Below, in pieces: positions 8,592 through 15,957 of a stretch of 64,000 nt of DNA. The DNA lies in NCBI GenBank assembly GCA_021802645.1, contig JAJZRO010000005.1, positions 94,281-158,280 of the forward strand, written 5' to 3'. The notes under the pieces are model-generated. The model was not told the origin of the DNA and ran no database searches. It saw only the letters and a program-made list of their open reading frames with translations. Both the position numbers and the translations under genes were made by a program. Within the stretch, counting starts at the first letter, position 1; the number at the start of each line of letters is the position of its first letter. The stretch is from Deltaproteobacteria bacterium. Lineage in GTDB: Bacteria; Desulfobacterota; Desulfobulbia; Desulfobulbales; Desulfurivibrionaceae.

Positions 8592-9782
8592 CTATCGAAC
8601 GGTGACCGCGACTTTTTCGATGTTGTTCCGCATGTAGCCGGCCGGATTCCACAGGCTGTCCAACGGTTGGGACTCGCCGATGCTGTCGGTGGCCCGCGCC
8701 ATGAGGGTATACTTGCCCTTTTTGCTTGGCCGCCAGGGCAGCGACCACTGGATCCAGGAGTACTTGCCGAGGTCCTTGCCCAATTTCGCCTCTCTCCAGA
8801 CCTTGCCGCCATCCACCGACACCACCACATCCCTGATGCCGTAGCCGCCGGAGAAGGCGAGGCCGGAGATGATGACCTCCTTGCCGGCCGGCAGGGTGTT
8901 GCCCGCGGACGGTTCGATGATGAGGGAACGGGTATCCATCCGGTTGATCGGCACGGTCTTGCCGGGCTTGGTCCCAGGGGGTATGCAGGCGCAGGGATTG
9001 GCCGGAATGCGATAGGCCGGGTCCATCCAGAAGGTTGCCAAGGGTTTCGACAGCACGGTGATGTCGCTCAATGCCTTGACCCAGTAGGAGGCGTACCACC
9101 CCGGCACCACCAGGCGGGCCGGGAAGCCGTTGAGCATGGTCAGCGGTTTGCCGTTCATCTCGTAGGCGATGATGAGGTCTTCCTCCAGCGCCTTGTCCAC
9201 CGGCAGGGCCTTCACCAGATCCGGTACGGAGGGGAGCACCCCGGAGTCGAGACCATTGAAGGCCACCTCCACCGAATCGCCCTTGACCCCGGCCCTGGCC
9301 AGGACATCCTTCAGGCGGGCACCACTCCAGGTGACGTTGCCCATGGCGCCGTTGCCCCACTGGCCGCCGGCAACGCGCGGTTCGAAGAGACTGCGACCGT
9401 TGCCGGCGCACTGGATCACGGCGGTATAGGTGACCTTGGGGAGTCCTTTGAGGTCGTCCATGGAAAGTTCGAACGACCGGTCGGTGTTGCCGCCGACCTT
9501 GATCCGCCAGGTGCGCAGATCGACCGAGGTGGGGATGTTGGCGTTATGCCAGCGGACGAAGAGTGCCTCGTTGGGCGTGATCAGTTCCTTGAAGAAATGC
9601 TTGGGCGTTTCCAGCTGCGGCGGCCGCGAGGTGAGAAGAATCAGGTCCGTTTTTTCGGGAAAACGGACCAGTCTGCCCTCCATGGCAAACAGGTCGGCGG
9701 GTATCCCCCCAAAGGCGGTCACCAGGCCGAGGGAACTCGCGGTCTTCAGAAAATCGCGGCGTGAAAAAGTTCTGCGTTTCAT
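8592..9782 (-). CDS. Sulfite dehydrogenase molybdopterin subunit (SorA-like), Tat-exported
   Basis: A 396-residue protein of the sulfite oxidase family. The N-terminus is a twin-arginine signal (SRRDFLK). The oxidoreductase molybdopterin domain holds the Mo-ligating cysteine in VIQCAGNGR (about residue 133) and FNGLDSG, followed by a C-terminal Mo-co dimerisation domain (about residues 275-395). Family members oxidise sulfite to sulfate in the periplasm with cytochrome c as acceptor. The start at 9782 is preceded by GGAGGGG; a TTG four codons upstream is less likely. Related family members act on other substrates, so sulfite is the likeliest but unproven substrate. Confidence 0.85.
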   Translation of the reverse strand: MKRRTFSRRDFLKTASSLGLVTAFGGIPADLFAMEGRLVRFPEKTDLILLTSRPPQLETPKHFFKELITPNEALFVRWHNANIPTSVDLRTWRIKVGGNTDRSFELSMDDLKGLPKVTYTAVIQCAGNGRSLFEPRVAGGQWGNGAMGNVTWSGARLKDVLARAGVKGDSVEVAFNGLDSGVLPSVPDLVKALPVDKALEEDLIIAYEMNGKPLTMLNGFPARLVVPGWYASYWVKALSDITVLSKPLATFWMDPAYRIPANPCACIPPGTKPGKTVPINRMDTRSLIIEPSAGNTLPAGKEVIISGLAFSGGYGIRDVVVSVDGGKVWREAKLGKDLGKYSWIQWSLPWRPSKKGKYTLMARATDSIGESQPLDSLWNPAGYMRNNIEKVAVTVR

Positions 9783-10134
9783 GGACCCCTCCAAGATTTA
9801 GGATGTGTTGAAAAGAGCTGTTGGTCTTTCTTTACGCCTAGAGCCTTCACGACGGCCGGATAAAACCAATGGGCATCCCCAGAAGATGCCAGGGAGAACC
9901 GCCGGAAAGGTTCTGGCATTGGGATGCGATGTATTCACTATAGCATCATGACGAAGCGATATGTTTTTTTTCGTGAAAAAAAACGGGGAAGGCCAGGGCG
10001 TCTCACAGGGATGCCCCTTGACAGGGGCTGATTCGGCGGTGGGGAGGTGAGGCCGAAGAGGGAACAAGCAGGGAATGACGTATTTTCGGCCAGGCGGGCC
10101 CTGCCTCATTGGGTAGGCGGTATCGCCAAAGTCA
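9783..10134. other. Intergenic region between sorA and Usp copy 2
   Basis: No gene is supported here. It contains a GGCATC/GATGCC hairpin (about 9871-9890) and an eight-T/eight-A inverted repeat (about 9965-9984). It must hold the promoter of the minus-strand sulfite dehydrogenase operon; a TATAGT on that strand (about 9936-9941) is a possible -10, with no convincing -35. Confidence 0.4.
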
Positions 10135-10163
10135 TTGACACGCTGCCGGCGCGAGCCTACCCT
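10135..10163 (+). promoter_or_regulatory. Candidate promoter of Usp copy 2
   Basis: TTGACA at 10135-10140 and TACCCT at 10158-10163 with a 17-base spacer, followed by an A-rich run, about 70 bases before the gene. It closely parallels the element before Usp copy 1. Confidence 0.5.
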
Positions 10164-10235
10164 GAAAAAAAGAGGTTTGGGCAACATCGTTTTGTCGCAG
10201 GTTGCAACGTTGACATCCATCGAAAGGAGGAGGCT

Positions 10236-10682
10236 ATGGCGGAGACGCGATGCGGGTTGAAACTGCATGACTCGATTCTGGTGGCGTACGATGGTTCCAA
10301 ATTCAGCGAGGCAGCGCTCAGGCAGGCCATGGAGATGGCCAAGACGTGCCGGAGCAAGCTCTTTGTGATGCATGTGGTGGATCTCAATGTGGAGTACATG
10401 GCGATCAGCTCCGGTCTTGAGGAGAAGATGGAGGAAGAGGCCCGCAAGATGCTCAAGAAGGCTGAGAACAAGGTGAAGAAGGCGGGGCTCAAATGCGAGG
10501 CCATCATGGGGTACGACGATCAGCCGCACCGGCCGATTGTGGACGAGGCCAAGAAGCGGAAGATATCGCTCATCGTGGTGGGCACCCACGGCCGTACCGG
10601 CCTGGCCAAGGTGCTCATGGGCAGCGTCTCCCAACGAATCATCGGCCATGCGCCCTGTGCTGTTTTGGTGGTGCCTGCCTGA
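10236..10682 (+). CDS. Universal stress protein (UspA family), copy 2
   Basis: 148 residues, the same length as copy 1 and very similar throughout (LILVAYDGS-type start as SILVAYDGSKFSEAAL, then GTHGRTGLAKVLMGSVSQ, then APCAVLVV). The G-x2-G-x9-G(S/T) nucleotide-binding pattern is present, so ATP binding is expected. Start 10236 follows AAAGGAGGAGG at 10222-10232. It is monocistronic: promoter upstream, terminator downstream at 10711-10745. The copies are about 8 kb apart and flank the oxidase and sulfite dehydrogenase genes. Confidence 0.92.
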   Translation: MAETRCGLKLHDSILVAYDGSKFSEAALRQAMEMAKTCRSKLFVMHVVDLNVEYMAISSGLEEKMEEEARKMLKKAENKVKKAGLKCEAIMGYDDQPHRPIVDEAKKRKISLIVVGTHGRTGLAKVLMGSVSQRIIGHAPCAVLVVPA

Positions 10683-10710
10683 GAGAATCCTGCGGGAGAT
10701 TGTGTTGACC

Positions 10711-10745
10711 AAAGCCTTGCGCGGCTTAGCCGTGCAGGGCTTTTT
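10711..10745 (+). terminator. Terminator of Usp copy 2
   Basis: Imperfect stem from AAAGCC (10711) to GGGC (10737-10740) around a CGGC/GCCG core, followed by five T (10741-10745). Confidence 0.75.
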
Positions 10746-10768
10746 GTTGGTCATTATAGTTGGATGGC

Positions 10769-10844
10769 TGGTGCCCCCGGCAGGAATCGAACCTGCGACT
10801 CCAGGATTAGGAATCCTGTGCTCTATCCCCTGAGCTACGAGGGC
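10769..10844 (-). tRNA. tRNA-Arg (anticodon CCT)
   Basis: A complete 76-base cloverleaf on the minus strand, with CCA encoded. The acceptor stem GCCCTCG (10838-10844) pairs with CGGGGGC (10773-10779). The anticodon stem CAGGA/TCCTG encloses loop TTCCTAA, giving anticodon CCT (codon AGG). The T-arm contains GGTTCGATTCC. It stands between Usp copy 2 and nnrDE. Confidence 0.95.
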
Positions 10845-11004
10845 GGTATGGGATGGTGTGTCAAGCCCCTGAAATATAGTCGTCACGCAGGGAGAACGCA
10901 ACAGGATTTGCTGCCTGCTCGTGGCCCTCGGGCGCAGGAGATGCGGTGTCGCGAATCTGGCAATCCGGCCGGAGGCTATGGTATGCTGGTTTCAGGAGGA
11001 CGTC

Positions 11005-12579
11005 ATGCAATTGGCAACAGCGGAACAGATGCGACTCTGCGACCGGCTCGCCATGGAACACTTTGGCATCTCTGGAGCCGTACTCATGGAAAATGCCGGC
11101 CTGGAGACGGTGGAATGCATGGCCCGGCGGTATGGGCTGTTCGGCGGCAAGGTGGTTTCCATCTTCGTTGGGCCGGGCAACAATGGCGGCGACGGGCTGG
11201 TGATTGCCCGCCACCTGTATCAGCGTGGGGCCAAGCCGCAGGTGTTGTTGCTGGTTCCGGACGAGAAGCTGCAGGGGGATGCCAGTCTTAAGCTCAAGGC
11301 GGTGCGGGAGTTGCCGATTCCGTTGGTGCCGGTGCTGAGTGAGGCGGATTTGCGCGAGGTGGAAACCGAGCTGGCCAAGAGCGACCTGGTGGTGGACGCC
11401 CTCTTCGGCACCGGCCTTACCCGCGAGGTATGTGGCCATTTCGCCGAGGCGATCCGCCGGATCAACGATTTTTCCTGCCCGGTGGTGGCGGTGGACGTGC
11501 CGTCGGGGCTCAACAGCGATACCGGCCTGCCTTTGGGCGCGGCGGTGCGAGCTGAACTGACGTGCACCTACGGCCTTGCCAAGCCCGGCATCGTGACCGA
11601 ACCGGGTCGGACAGCGGCCGGCACCGTCGAAGTGATCGATATCGGCATTCCGCCCGAGGCAATCGCCCAGGCTGGCGTGGCCATGGAACTGCTCGAAGGG
11701 CAGGGGGTGGCGGGCTGGCTGCCGCGGCGGCGGGCTGGGGACCACAAAGGCACCTACGGCCACCTCTTGCTGGTGGCCGGCTCCGCAGGCAAGACCGGTG
11801 CCGCTCTGCTGGCGGCCCATGGCGCCTTGCGGAGCGGGGTCGGCCTGGTGAGTCTCTGCGTGCCCGCGCCGCTCAATCCTATCTTTGAAGCCGCGCTGCC
11901 CGAGGCGATGACGATACCACTTCCTGCCTCCACTACCGCGCCGCTGGCGGCCGATCAGCCGGTGGTTGTCGAGGCGCTGCTGCGCAAGCAGGCTGTGGTG
12001 CTGGGGCCCGGACTTGGCACTGCGCCCGGAACCGCCCAACTGGTCAAGTATCTGTATCAGCAGGTGGCGCTGCCCATGGTGGTGGATGCCGACGCCCTGA
12101 ATGTTCTGGCCGCCGAGCCTGCGCTGCTGGGGAGTTGTGTGGCCCCGCGCATTCTCACCCCGCACCCCGGCGAGATGGCCCGGCTGCTCGGCGTGAGCAC
12201 CGCCGCGGTTCAGCAGGACCGTTGGGGCAGTGCCCATGCCCTGGCAAAGGAGCACGGGGTGTGGGTGGTGCTCAAGGGCAGTGGCACGGTGATCGCCGCG
12301 CCGAATGGGGCGTTGGCCATCAATCCCACCGGCAATCCCGGCATGGCGGCCGGCGGCATGGGCGACGTGCTGGCCGGCCTCATCGGCGGCTTGCTCTGCC
12401 AGGGGCTCTCCCCTTGGCAGGCTGCCTGCCTTGGCGTCTATGCCCACGGCCTGGCCGGCGATCTGCTGGCACAACAATTTGGCGTGCCGTTTGGTTTTTT
12501 GGCCTCGGAATTGTCTGCGGCCTTGCCCCGGGCCTTCCGGCAGCTATTTGATCCTGTGCGACCACGAGAGGAGGAATGA
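11005..12579 (+). CDS. nnrDE: Bifunctional NAD(P)HX epimerase/dehydratase
   Basis: A 524-residue fusion that repairs hydrated NAD(P)H. The N-terminal YjeF_N epimerase domain (residues 1-215) has the phosphate-binding GPGNNGGDGL and VDVPSGLNSDTG. The C-terminal ribokinase-like dehydratase domain (about 235-515) has GSAGKTGAAL, LTPHPGEMARL and the nucleotide motif NPGMAAGGMGDVLAG. The length is normal for the bacterial fusion. The start at 11005 is fixed by AGGAGGA at 10994-11000. The stop overlaps the region of the next gene's start, so it is co-transcribed with the CBS gene. Cytoplasmic housekeeping function; strong assignment. Confidence 0.93.
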   Translation: MQLATAEQMRLCDRLAMEHFGISGAVLMENAGLETVECMARRYGLFGGKVVSIFVGPGNNGGDGLVIARHLYQRGAKPQVLLLVPDEKLQGDASLKLKAVRELPIPLVPVLSEADLREVETELAKSDLVVDALFGTGLTREVCGHFAEAIRRINDFSCPVVAVDVPSGLNSDTGLPLGAAVRAELTCTYGLAKPGIVTEPGRTAAGTVEVIDIGIPPEAIAQAGVAMELLEGQGVAGWLPRRRAGDHKGTYGHLLLVAGSAGKTGAALLAAHGALRSGVGLVSLCVPAPLNPIFEAALPEAMTIPLPASTTAPLAADQPVVVEALLRKQAVVLGPGLGTAPGTAQLVKYLYQQVALPMVVDADALNVLAAEPALLGSCVAPRILTPHPGEMARLLGVSTAAVQQDRWGSAHALAKEHGVWVVLKGSGTVIAAPNGALAINPTGNPGMAAGGMGDVLAGLIGGLLCQGLSPWQAACLGVYAHGLAGDLLAQQFGVPFGFLASELSAALPRAFRQLFDPVRPREEE

Positions 12580-12581
12580 CG

Positions 12582-13031
12582 ATGCAGACGGCAAAAGAGA
12601 TCATGACTACGACGGTGGTCACCGTACCGCCGGAGCTGCCGGTGGGGCGGTTGGCCGCGCTGCTGCGCGACCACAAGATCAGCGGGGCGCCGGTGGTGGA
12701 TGCGGCGGGAGTGCTTCTCGGGGTGGTGACCGAGAGCGACCTCATCGACCAGGCCAAGAAGATCCACATCCCTACCGCCATCACCATCCTCGATTCGGTG
12801 ATCTTTCTCGAGAGCGCCAAGGGAATGGAGCGGGAGATCGGCAAGATGGCCGGCGTCACGGTGGCGGATATCTGCACCAAGAAGCCGCTGACCATCACCG
12901 AAGAAACGCCGCTCGACGAGATCGCCACCATCATGGCTGAACGCCACGTCCATACCCTGCCGGTGCTGCGCGGCGCGCAACTGGTGGGGGTGGTGGGCAA
13001 AAGCGACGTGATCAGAACCCTGGCGCGTTAG
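12582..13031 (+). CDS. CBS-domain pair protein
   Basis: 149 residues comprising two CBS domains (about 1-60 and 85-148) with the typical TAKEIMTTTVVTV start and HTLPVLRGAQLVGVVGKSDVIRTL end. Such stand-alone CBS pairs bind adenine nucleotides and act as energy or redox sensors; the partner is unknown. The ATG at 12582 has AGAGGAGG seven bases upstream; an ATG at 12576 overlaps the nnrDE stop but sits one base from that site. The gene converges with pabBC, leaving six bases between stops. Confidence 0.85.
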   Translation: MQTAKEIMTTTVVTVPPELPVGRLAALLRDHKISGAPVVDAAGVLLGVVTESDLIDQAKKIHIPTAITILDSVIFLESAKGMEREIGKMAGVTVADICTKKPLTITEETPLDEIATIMAERHVHTLPVLRGAQLVGVVGKSDVIRTLAR

Positions 13032-13037
13032 TCGGGG

Positions 13038-14948
13038 CTATGCGGCCAGAAAGGGCGGGTCGACCAGGTGCACGGCCACCAGCCCCCGCACCGAGTTGCC
13101 CACATAGAGGCCCTCGGCCCGGCGCAGGTCGTCGAGGGTGAGAATCGCCTCGGCAATGGGCAGGGGGCTGGTGGCCAGCAGGTGGCGGCGGAAGACGCCG
13201 GGCAACAGACCGCAGCCAAGGGGTGGGGTCAGGAGTTTCCCTTTCTGTTTGGCAAAGATGGTGGTGATCGCCCCCTCGGTCACCTCCTCCCTTTCATTCA
13301 GAAAAAGCACCTCATAAAAACCGGCCGCAGTGGCGCGGGCGCGTTCCGTGTCGTAGAGGGAACGCTGGGTGGTTTTGTGGTAGAGCCACTGGTCGCCGGA
13401 GTCGGTGCGCTGCCGGGAGAAGATCACCGGCGGCAGAGCGATCCCGGTTGCCGTCAGAACCGGCCCGGGGTCGCGTTGGGGCGGCGGGCAGGGAACATGG
13501 CGCACGTGCATGGTCCCCTCCTTGGCCAGGGTCAGCCGTACCCGTTGGCTGCTGGCAAAGGAGGCGGCCAAGGCCGCAAGTTCCGCCCGGATGGTCGTCT
13601 GATCCGCCTGAAAACCGAGGGTGGCGGCCGAGGCGAGGAGCCGCTCCAGGTGCAGATCGAGCAGCCAGTAGCCTGCATCCGGCAGCCACAGCAGGGTTTC
13701 GATGAGGTCGAACGCCGGCCTGGGCTGGCTGAGGAAGCGCGCCTTGAGCAGGCACTCCTGCCATTCCTGATCCGGGTCGGAATCGCTCACCACCCCGGAG
13801 CCGATGCCCATTTCCCCTTGAACGCCACGCAGAGCCACGGTGCGGATCGGTACGTTGAAGACCGCCGTGCCATCCGGCGTGAGATGGCCGATGGCGCCGG
13901 TGTAGACGCCGCGCGGTCCGCCCTCCAGTTCCCGGATGATCTCCATGGTGCGGATCTTGGGGGCGCCGGTCACCGAGCCGCAGGGAAAGAGGCCGCGAAA
14001 AAGATCGTGGAGGCCAAGGCCCGGCCGCAGTTGCCCCTCGATGGTGGAGGTCATCTGGTGGAGGGTTTCGTAGCTCTCGATATCGAAGAGAGAGGTGGCG
14101 CGCACCGAGCCCGGCAGACAGAGGCGGCCGAGGTCGTTGCGCAGGAGATCGACGATCATCACGTTTTCGCTGCGGTTTTTCTCGTCGTGCCGGAGCTGTT
14201 CGGCCCGCAGGGCGTCCTCTTCCCCGAGGGAGGCGCGGTGGCTGGTCCCCTTCATGGGGCGCACCAGGCAATGGCCGCCTTCCTTGCGGAAGAAGAGTTC
14301 TGGGGAAAAGGAGAGGATCTGCTGGTCGCCCAGTTTGAGCCAGGCGGAGTAGGCCACGCTCTGGTTGCGGCGCAGCGCCGTGTACAATGCGGCAACGGAA
14401 CCGGCAAAGTCGAAGCGGAGCTTCAGGGTGTAGTTGACCTGGTAGGTGTCGCCGGCGGCGATGTATTCCTTGATCCGTTCCAGACTGTGGCGGTAGTGTT
14501 CGGCCGACTCATCGAGCCGCAGGTTGGTAAGCGAATAACTGGCGGGCGCGGCGGCCTCGGCCACGGACCACGGGGGCTCGTGGTTGAAGGTGCCGGTGGT
14601 GTGGTCAAAGACCAGCGGCGGCGGAAAGACGCCGAGCATGGCGAGCGGTGTCCGGCTTTCCGGCAGCAGTGGGCATAGTACCGGTTCCAACTGGTAGCCG
14701 AATTCGTAAGCGAACCAGCCGGCGAGGTGATAGCCCTGCCGGAGCGCGGCCTCGGCCTTGGCGAAAAAGCTGGCAGGGGAATCGGCGGCCATGCAGGTCA
14801 GCACGGCGACCGGCGAGTGGAAGAGAAGAGAGCGATGTTCCGTTATCCCCGGTCGGCTGGTTTCGAGCCAGACCGCCGCTTCTGCGCCAGCGACGAAACG
14901 GAGCAGGCCGGCGAGTTGGGCATCGGTGAGGGGACGCGGCGGCATCAT
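13038..14948 (-). CDS. pabBC: Aminodeoxychorismate synthase component I fused to 4-amino-4-deoxychorismate lyase (PabB-PabC)
   Basis: A 636-residue fusion for p-aminobenzoate (folate) synthesis. The N-terminal chorismate-binding domain (about 1-380) has PMKGTSHR, containing the PabB-type active-site lysine, GDTYQVNYTL, DLLRNDLGR and GSVTGAPKIRTMEII. The C-terminal fold-IV PLP domain (about 400-635) has the PLP lysine in YHKTTQRSLYD and EVTEGAITTIF. A glutaminase partner (PabA) is not in the window. ATG 14948 or 14945 are equivalent starts; no clear ribosome binding site is seen. Anthranilate synthase is excluded by the PMKGT lysine and the lyase fusion. Confidence 0.92.
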   Translation of the reverse strand: MMPPRPLTDAQLAGLLRFVAGAEAAVWLETSRPGITEHRSLLFHSPVAVLTCMAADSPASFFAKAEAALRQGYHLAGWFAYEFGYQLEPVLCPLLPESRTPLAMLGVFPPPLVFDHTTGTFNHEPPWSVAEAAAPASYSLTNLRLDESAEHYRHSLERIKEYIAAGDTYQVNYTLKLRFDFAGSVAALYTALRRNQSVAYSAWLKLGDQQILSFSPELFFRKEGGHCLVRPMKGTSHRASLGEEDALRAEQLRHDEKNRSENVMIVDLLRNDLGRLCLPGSVRATSLFDIESYETLHQMTSTIEGQLRPGLGLHDLFRGLFPCGSVTGAPKIRTMEIIRELEGGPRGVYTGAIGHLTPDGTAVFNVPIRTVALRGVQGEMGIGSGVVSDSDPDQEWQECLLKARFLSQPRPAFDLIETLLWLPDAGYWLLDLHLERLLASAATLGFQADQTTIRAELAALAASFASSQRVRLTLAKEGTMHVRHVPCPPPQRDPGPVLTATGIALPPVIFSRQRTDSGDQWLYHKTTQRSLYDTERARATAAGFYEVLFLNEREEVTEGAITTIFAKQKGKLLTPPLGCGLLPGVFRRHLLATSPLPIAEAILTLDDLRRAEGLYVGNSVRGLVAVHLVDPPFLAA

Positions 14949-15104
14949 GAGGTGGTCTGGTGGTCGGTGTCCATGTCGGGTGACTCAACGCTCCATCCTT
15001 TACCGGCTGGTCTCCCACTTCGCAAGGGAAAAGTCGGCATCCGGCGCTGGGATTGGGGCAGCGCAGGCGGCCGAAAAAGAGTTTTTTCCCCGGATTGCTA
15101 TTTC

Positions 15105-15133
15105 TTGCGGGAAGCAGTGTAATATCTTATATA
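15105..15133 (+). promoter_or_regulatory. Candidate sigma-70 promoter of the CBS-ACT gene
   Basis: TTGCGG at 15105-15110 and TATATA at 15128-15133 with a 17-base spacer, in the only AT-rich stretch of the 248-base gap, 64 bases before the gene. Confidence 0.5.
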
Positions 15134-15196
15134 AAAAGAGTAACCGTTCGCTGGCCTTTCCGGCGGCCTGCGCGACACTGATTGAGGAGGAAGAAC

Positions 15197-15889
15197 ATGC
15201 TGATCGAAGATTGGATGGCCAAGGACGTGTTGACGGTCGACGAGAACACGTCCCTCATGCGTGCCACCCGGATCATGAAGGAGAACAATATCCGCCGGCT
15301 GCCCGTGGTCTCCCACGGCAAGCTCATTGGCATCGTCACCGACCGCGACGTGAAGGACGCCTCACCCTCCAAGACCACGTCGCTCGACATCCATGAATTG
15401 TACTATCTGATGTCCGAAATGAAGGTCAAGGATGTCATGACCGCCGCGCCCCTCACCCTGAAGGGGAAGGACAGTCTGGAGATGGCGGCCCTGGTCATGC
15501 TGGAGGATAAGATCTCCGGCATTCCCATTGTGGACGATATCGGCCACCTGATCGGTCTGCTCAGCGAGACCGACATCCTGCGCGGTTTCATCCACAGCAC
15601 CGGCATCAAGGACGGTGCGCGGCAGTATGTGTTCGATCTGCCCGATGCACCGGGGGCGGTGACCAAGGTCATCGAGACGCTGCGGAAGTACAGCACCCGC
15701 GTCATCAGTATCCTCACCTCCTTCGAAGATGCGTCGCAGGGGATGAAGCGGGTTTCCATCCGGATCACCACCGACAACCAGGCGGATGTGGAGACCCTGC
15801 ATCAGGATCTGGTCACGAATTTCAAGGTGGTCTACTACGGGGTCGATGAATTGAAGAATATGCCGCGGCGCCAGAAGGGAGCAGCGTAA
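15197..15889 (+). CDS. CBS-CBS-ACT domain protein (AcuB-like)
   Basis: A 230-residue cytoplasmic protein with two CBS domains (about 5-60 and 78-135; NIRRLPVVSHGKLIGIVTD and KISGIPIVDDIGHLIG) and a C-terminal ACT-like domain (about 145-215; VFDLPDAPGAVTKVIETLR). This is the AcuB-type layout; CBS units bind adenylates and ACT units bind small ligands such as amino acids. No enzyme is fused, so it probably regulates a partner. Start 15197 is fixed by GAGGAGG at 15184-15190. It is monocistronic, with a promoter and a strong terminator. Confidence 0.85.
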   Translation: MLIEDWMAKDVLTVDENTSLMRATRIMKENNIRRLPVVSHGKLIGIVTDRDVKDASPSKTTSLDIHELYYLMSEMKVKDVMTAAPLTLKGKDSLEMAALVMLEDKISGIPIVDDIGHLIGLLSETDILRGFIHSTGIKDGARQYVFDLPDAPGAVTKVIETLRKYSTRVISILTSFEDASQGMKRVSIRITTDNQADVETLHQDLVTNFKVVYYGVDELKNMPRRQKGAA

Positions 15890-15919
15890 GCGCAGAAGGA
15901 AACGATCGTTTGGGCTTCA

Positions 15920-15957
15920 AGCCCCGGTTCCGTGCGGACGGAGCCGGGGCTTTTTTT
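15920..15957 (+). terminator. Terminator between the CBS-ACT and PBP1A genes
   Basis: Near-perfect stem of about 13 bp (AGCCCCGG from 15920, closing at GGGGCT near 15951) followed by seven T (15951-15957). The T-run overlaps the stop codon of the converging minus-strand gene. Confidence 0.9.

Noticed and set aside
9798..10901. Long minus-strand open frame of 367 codons
   Set aside because: It runs antisense through Usp copy 2 and through the tRNA-Arg gene; part of its translation is the tRNA sequence.
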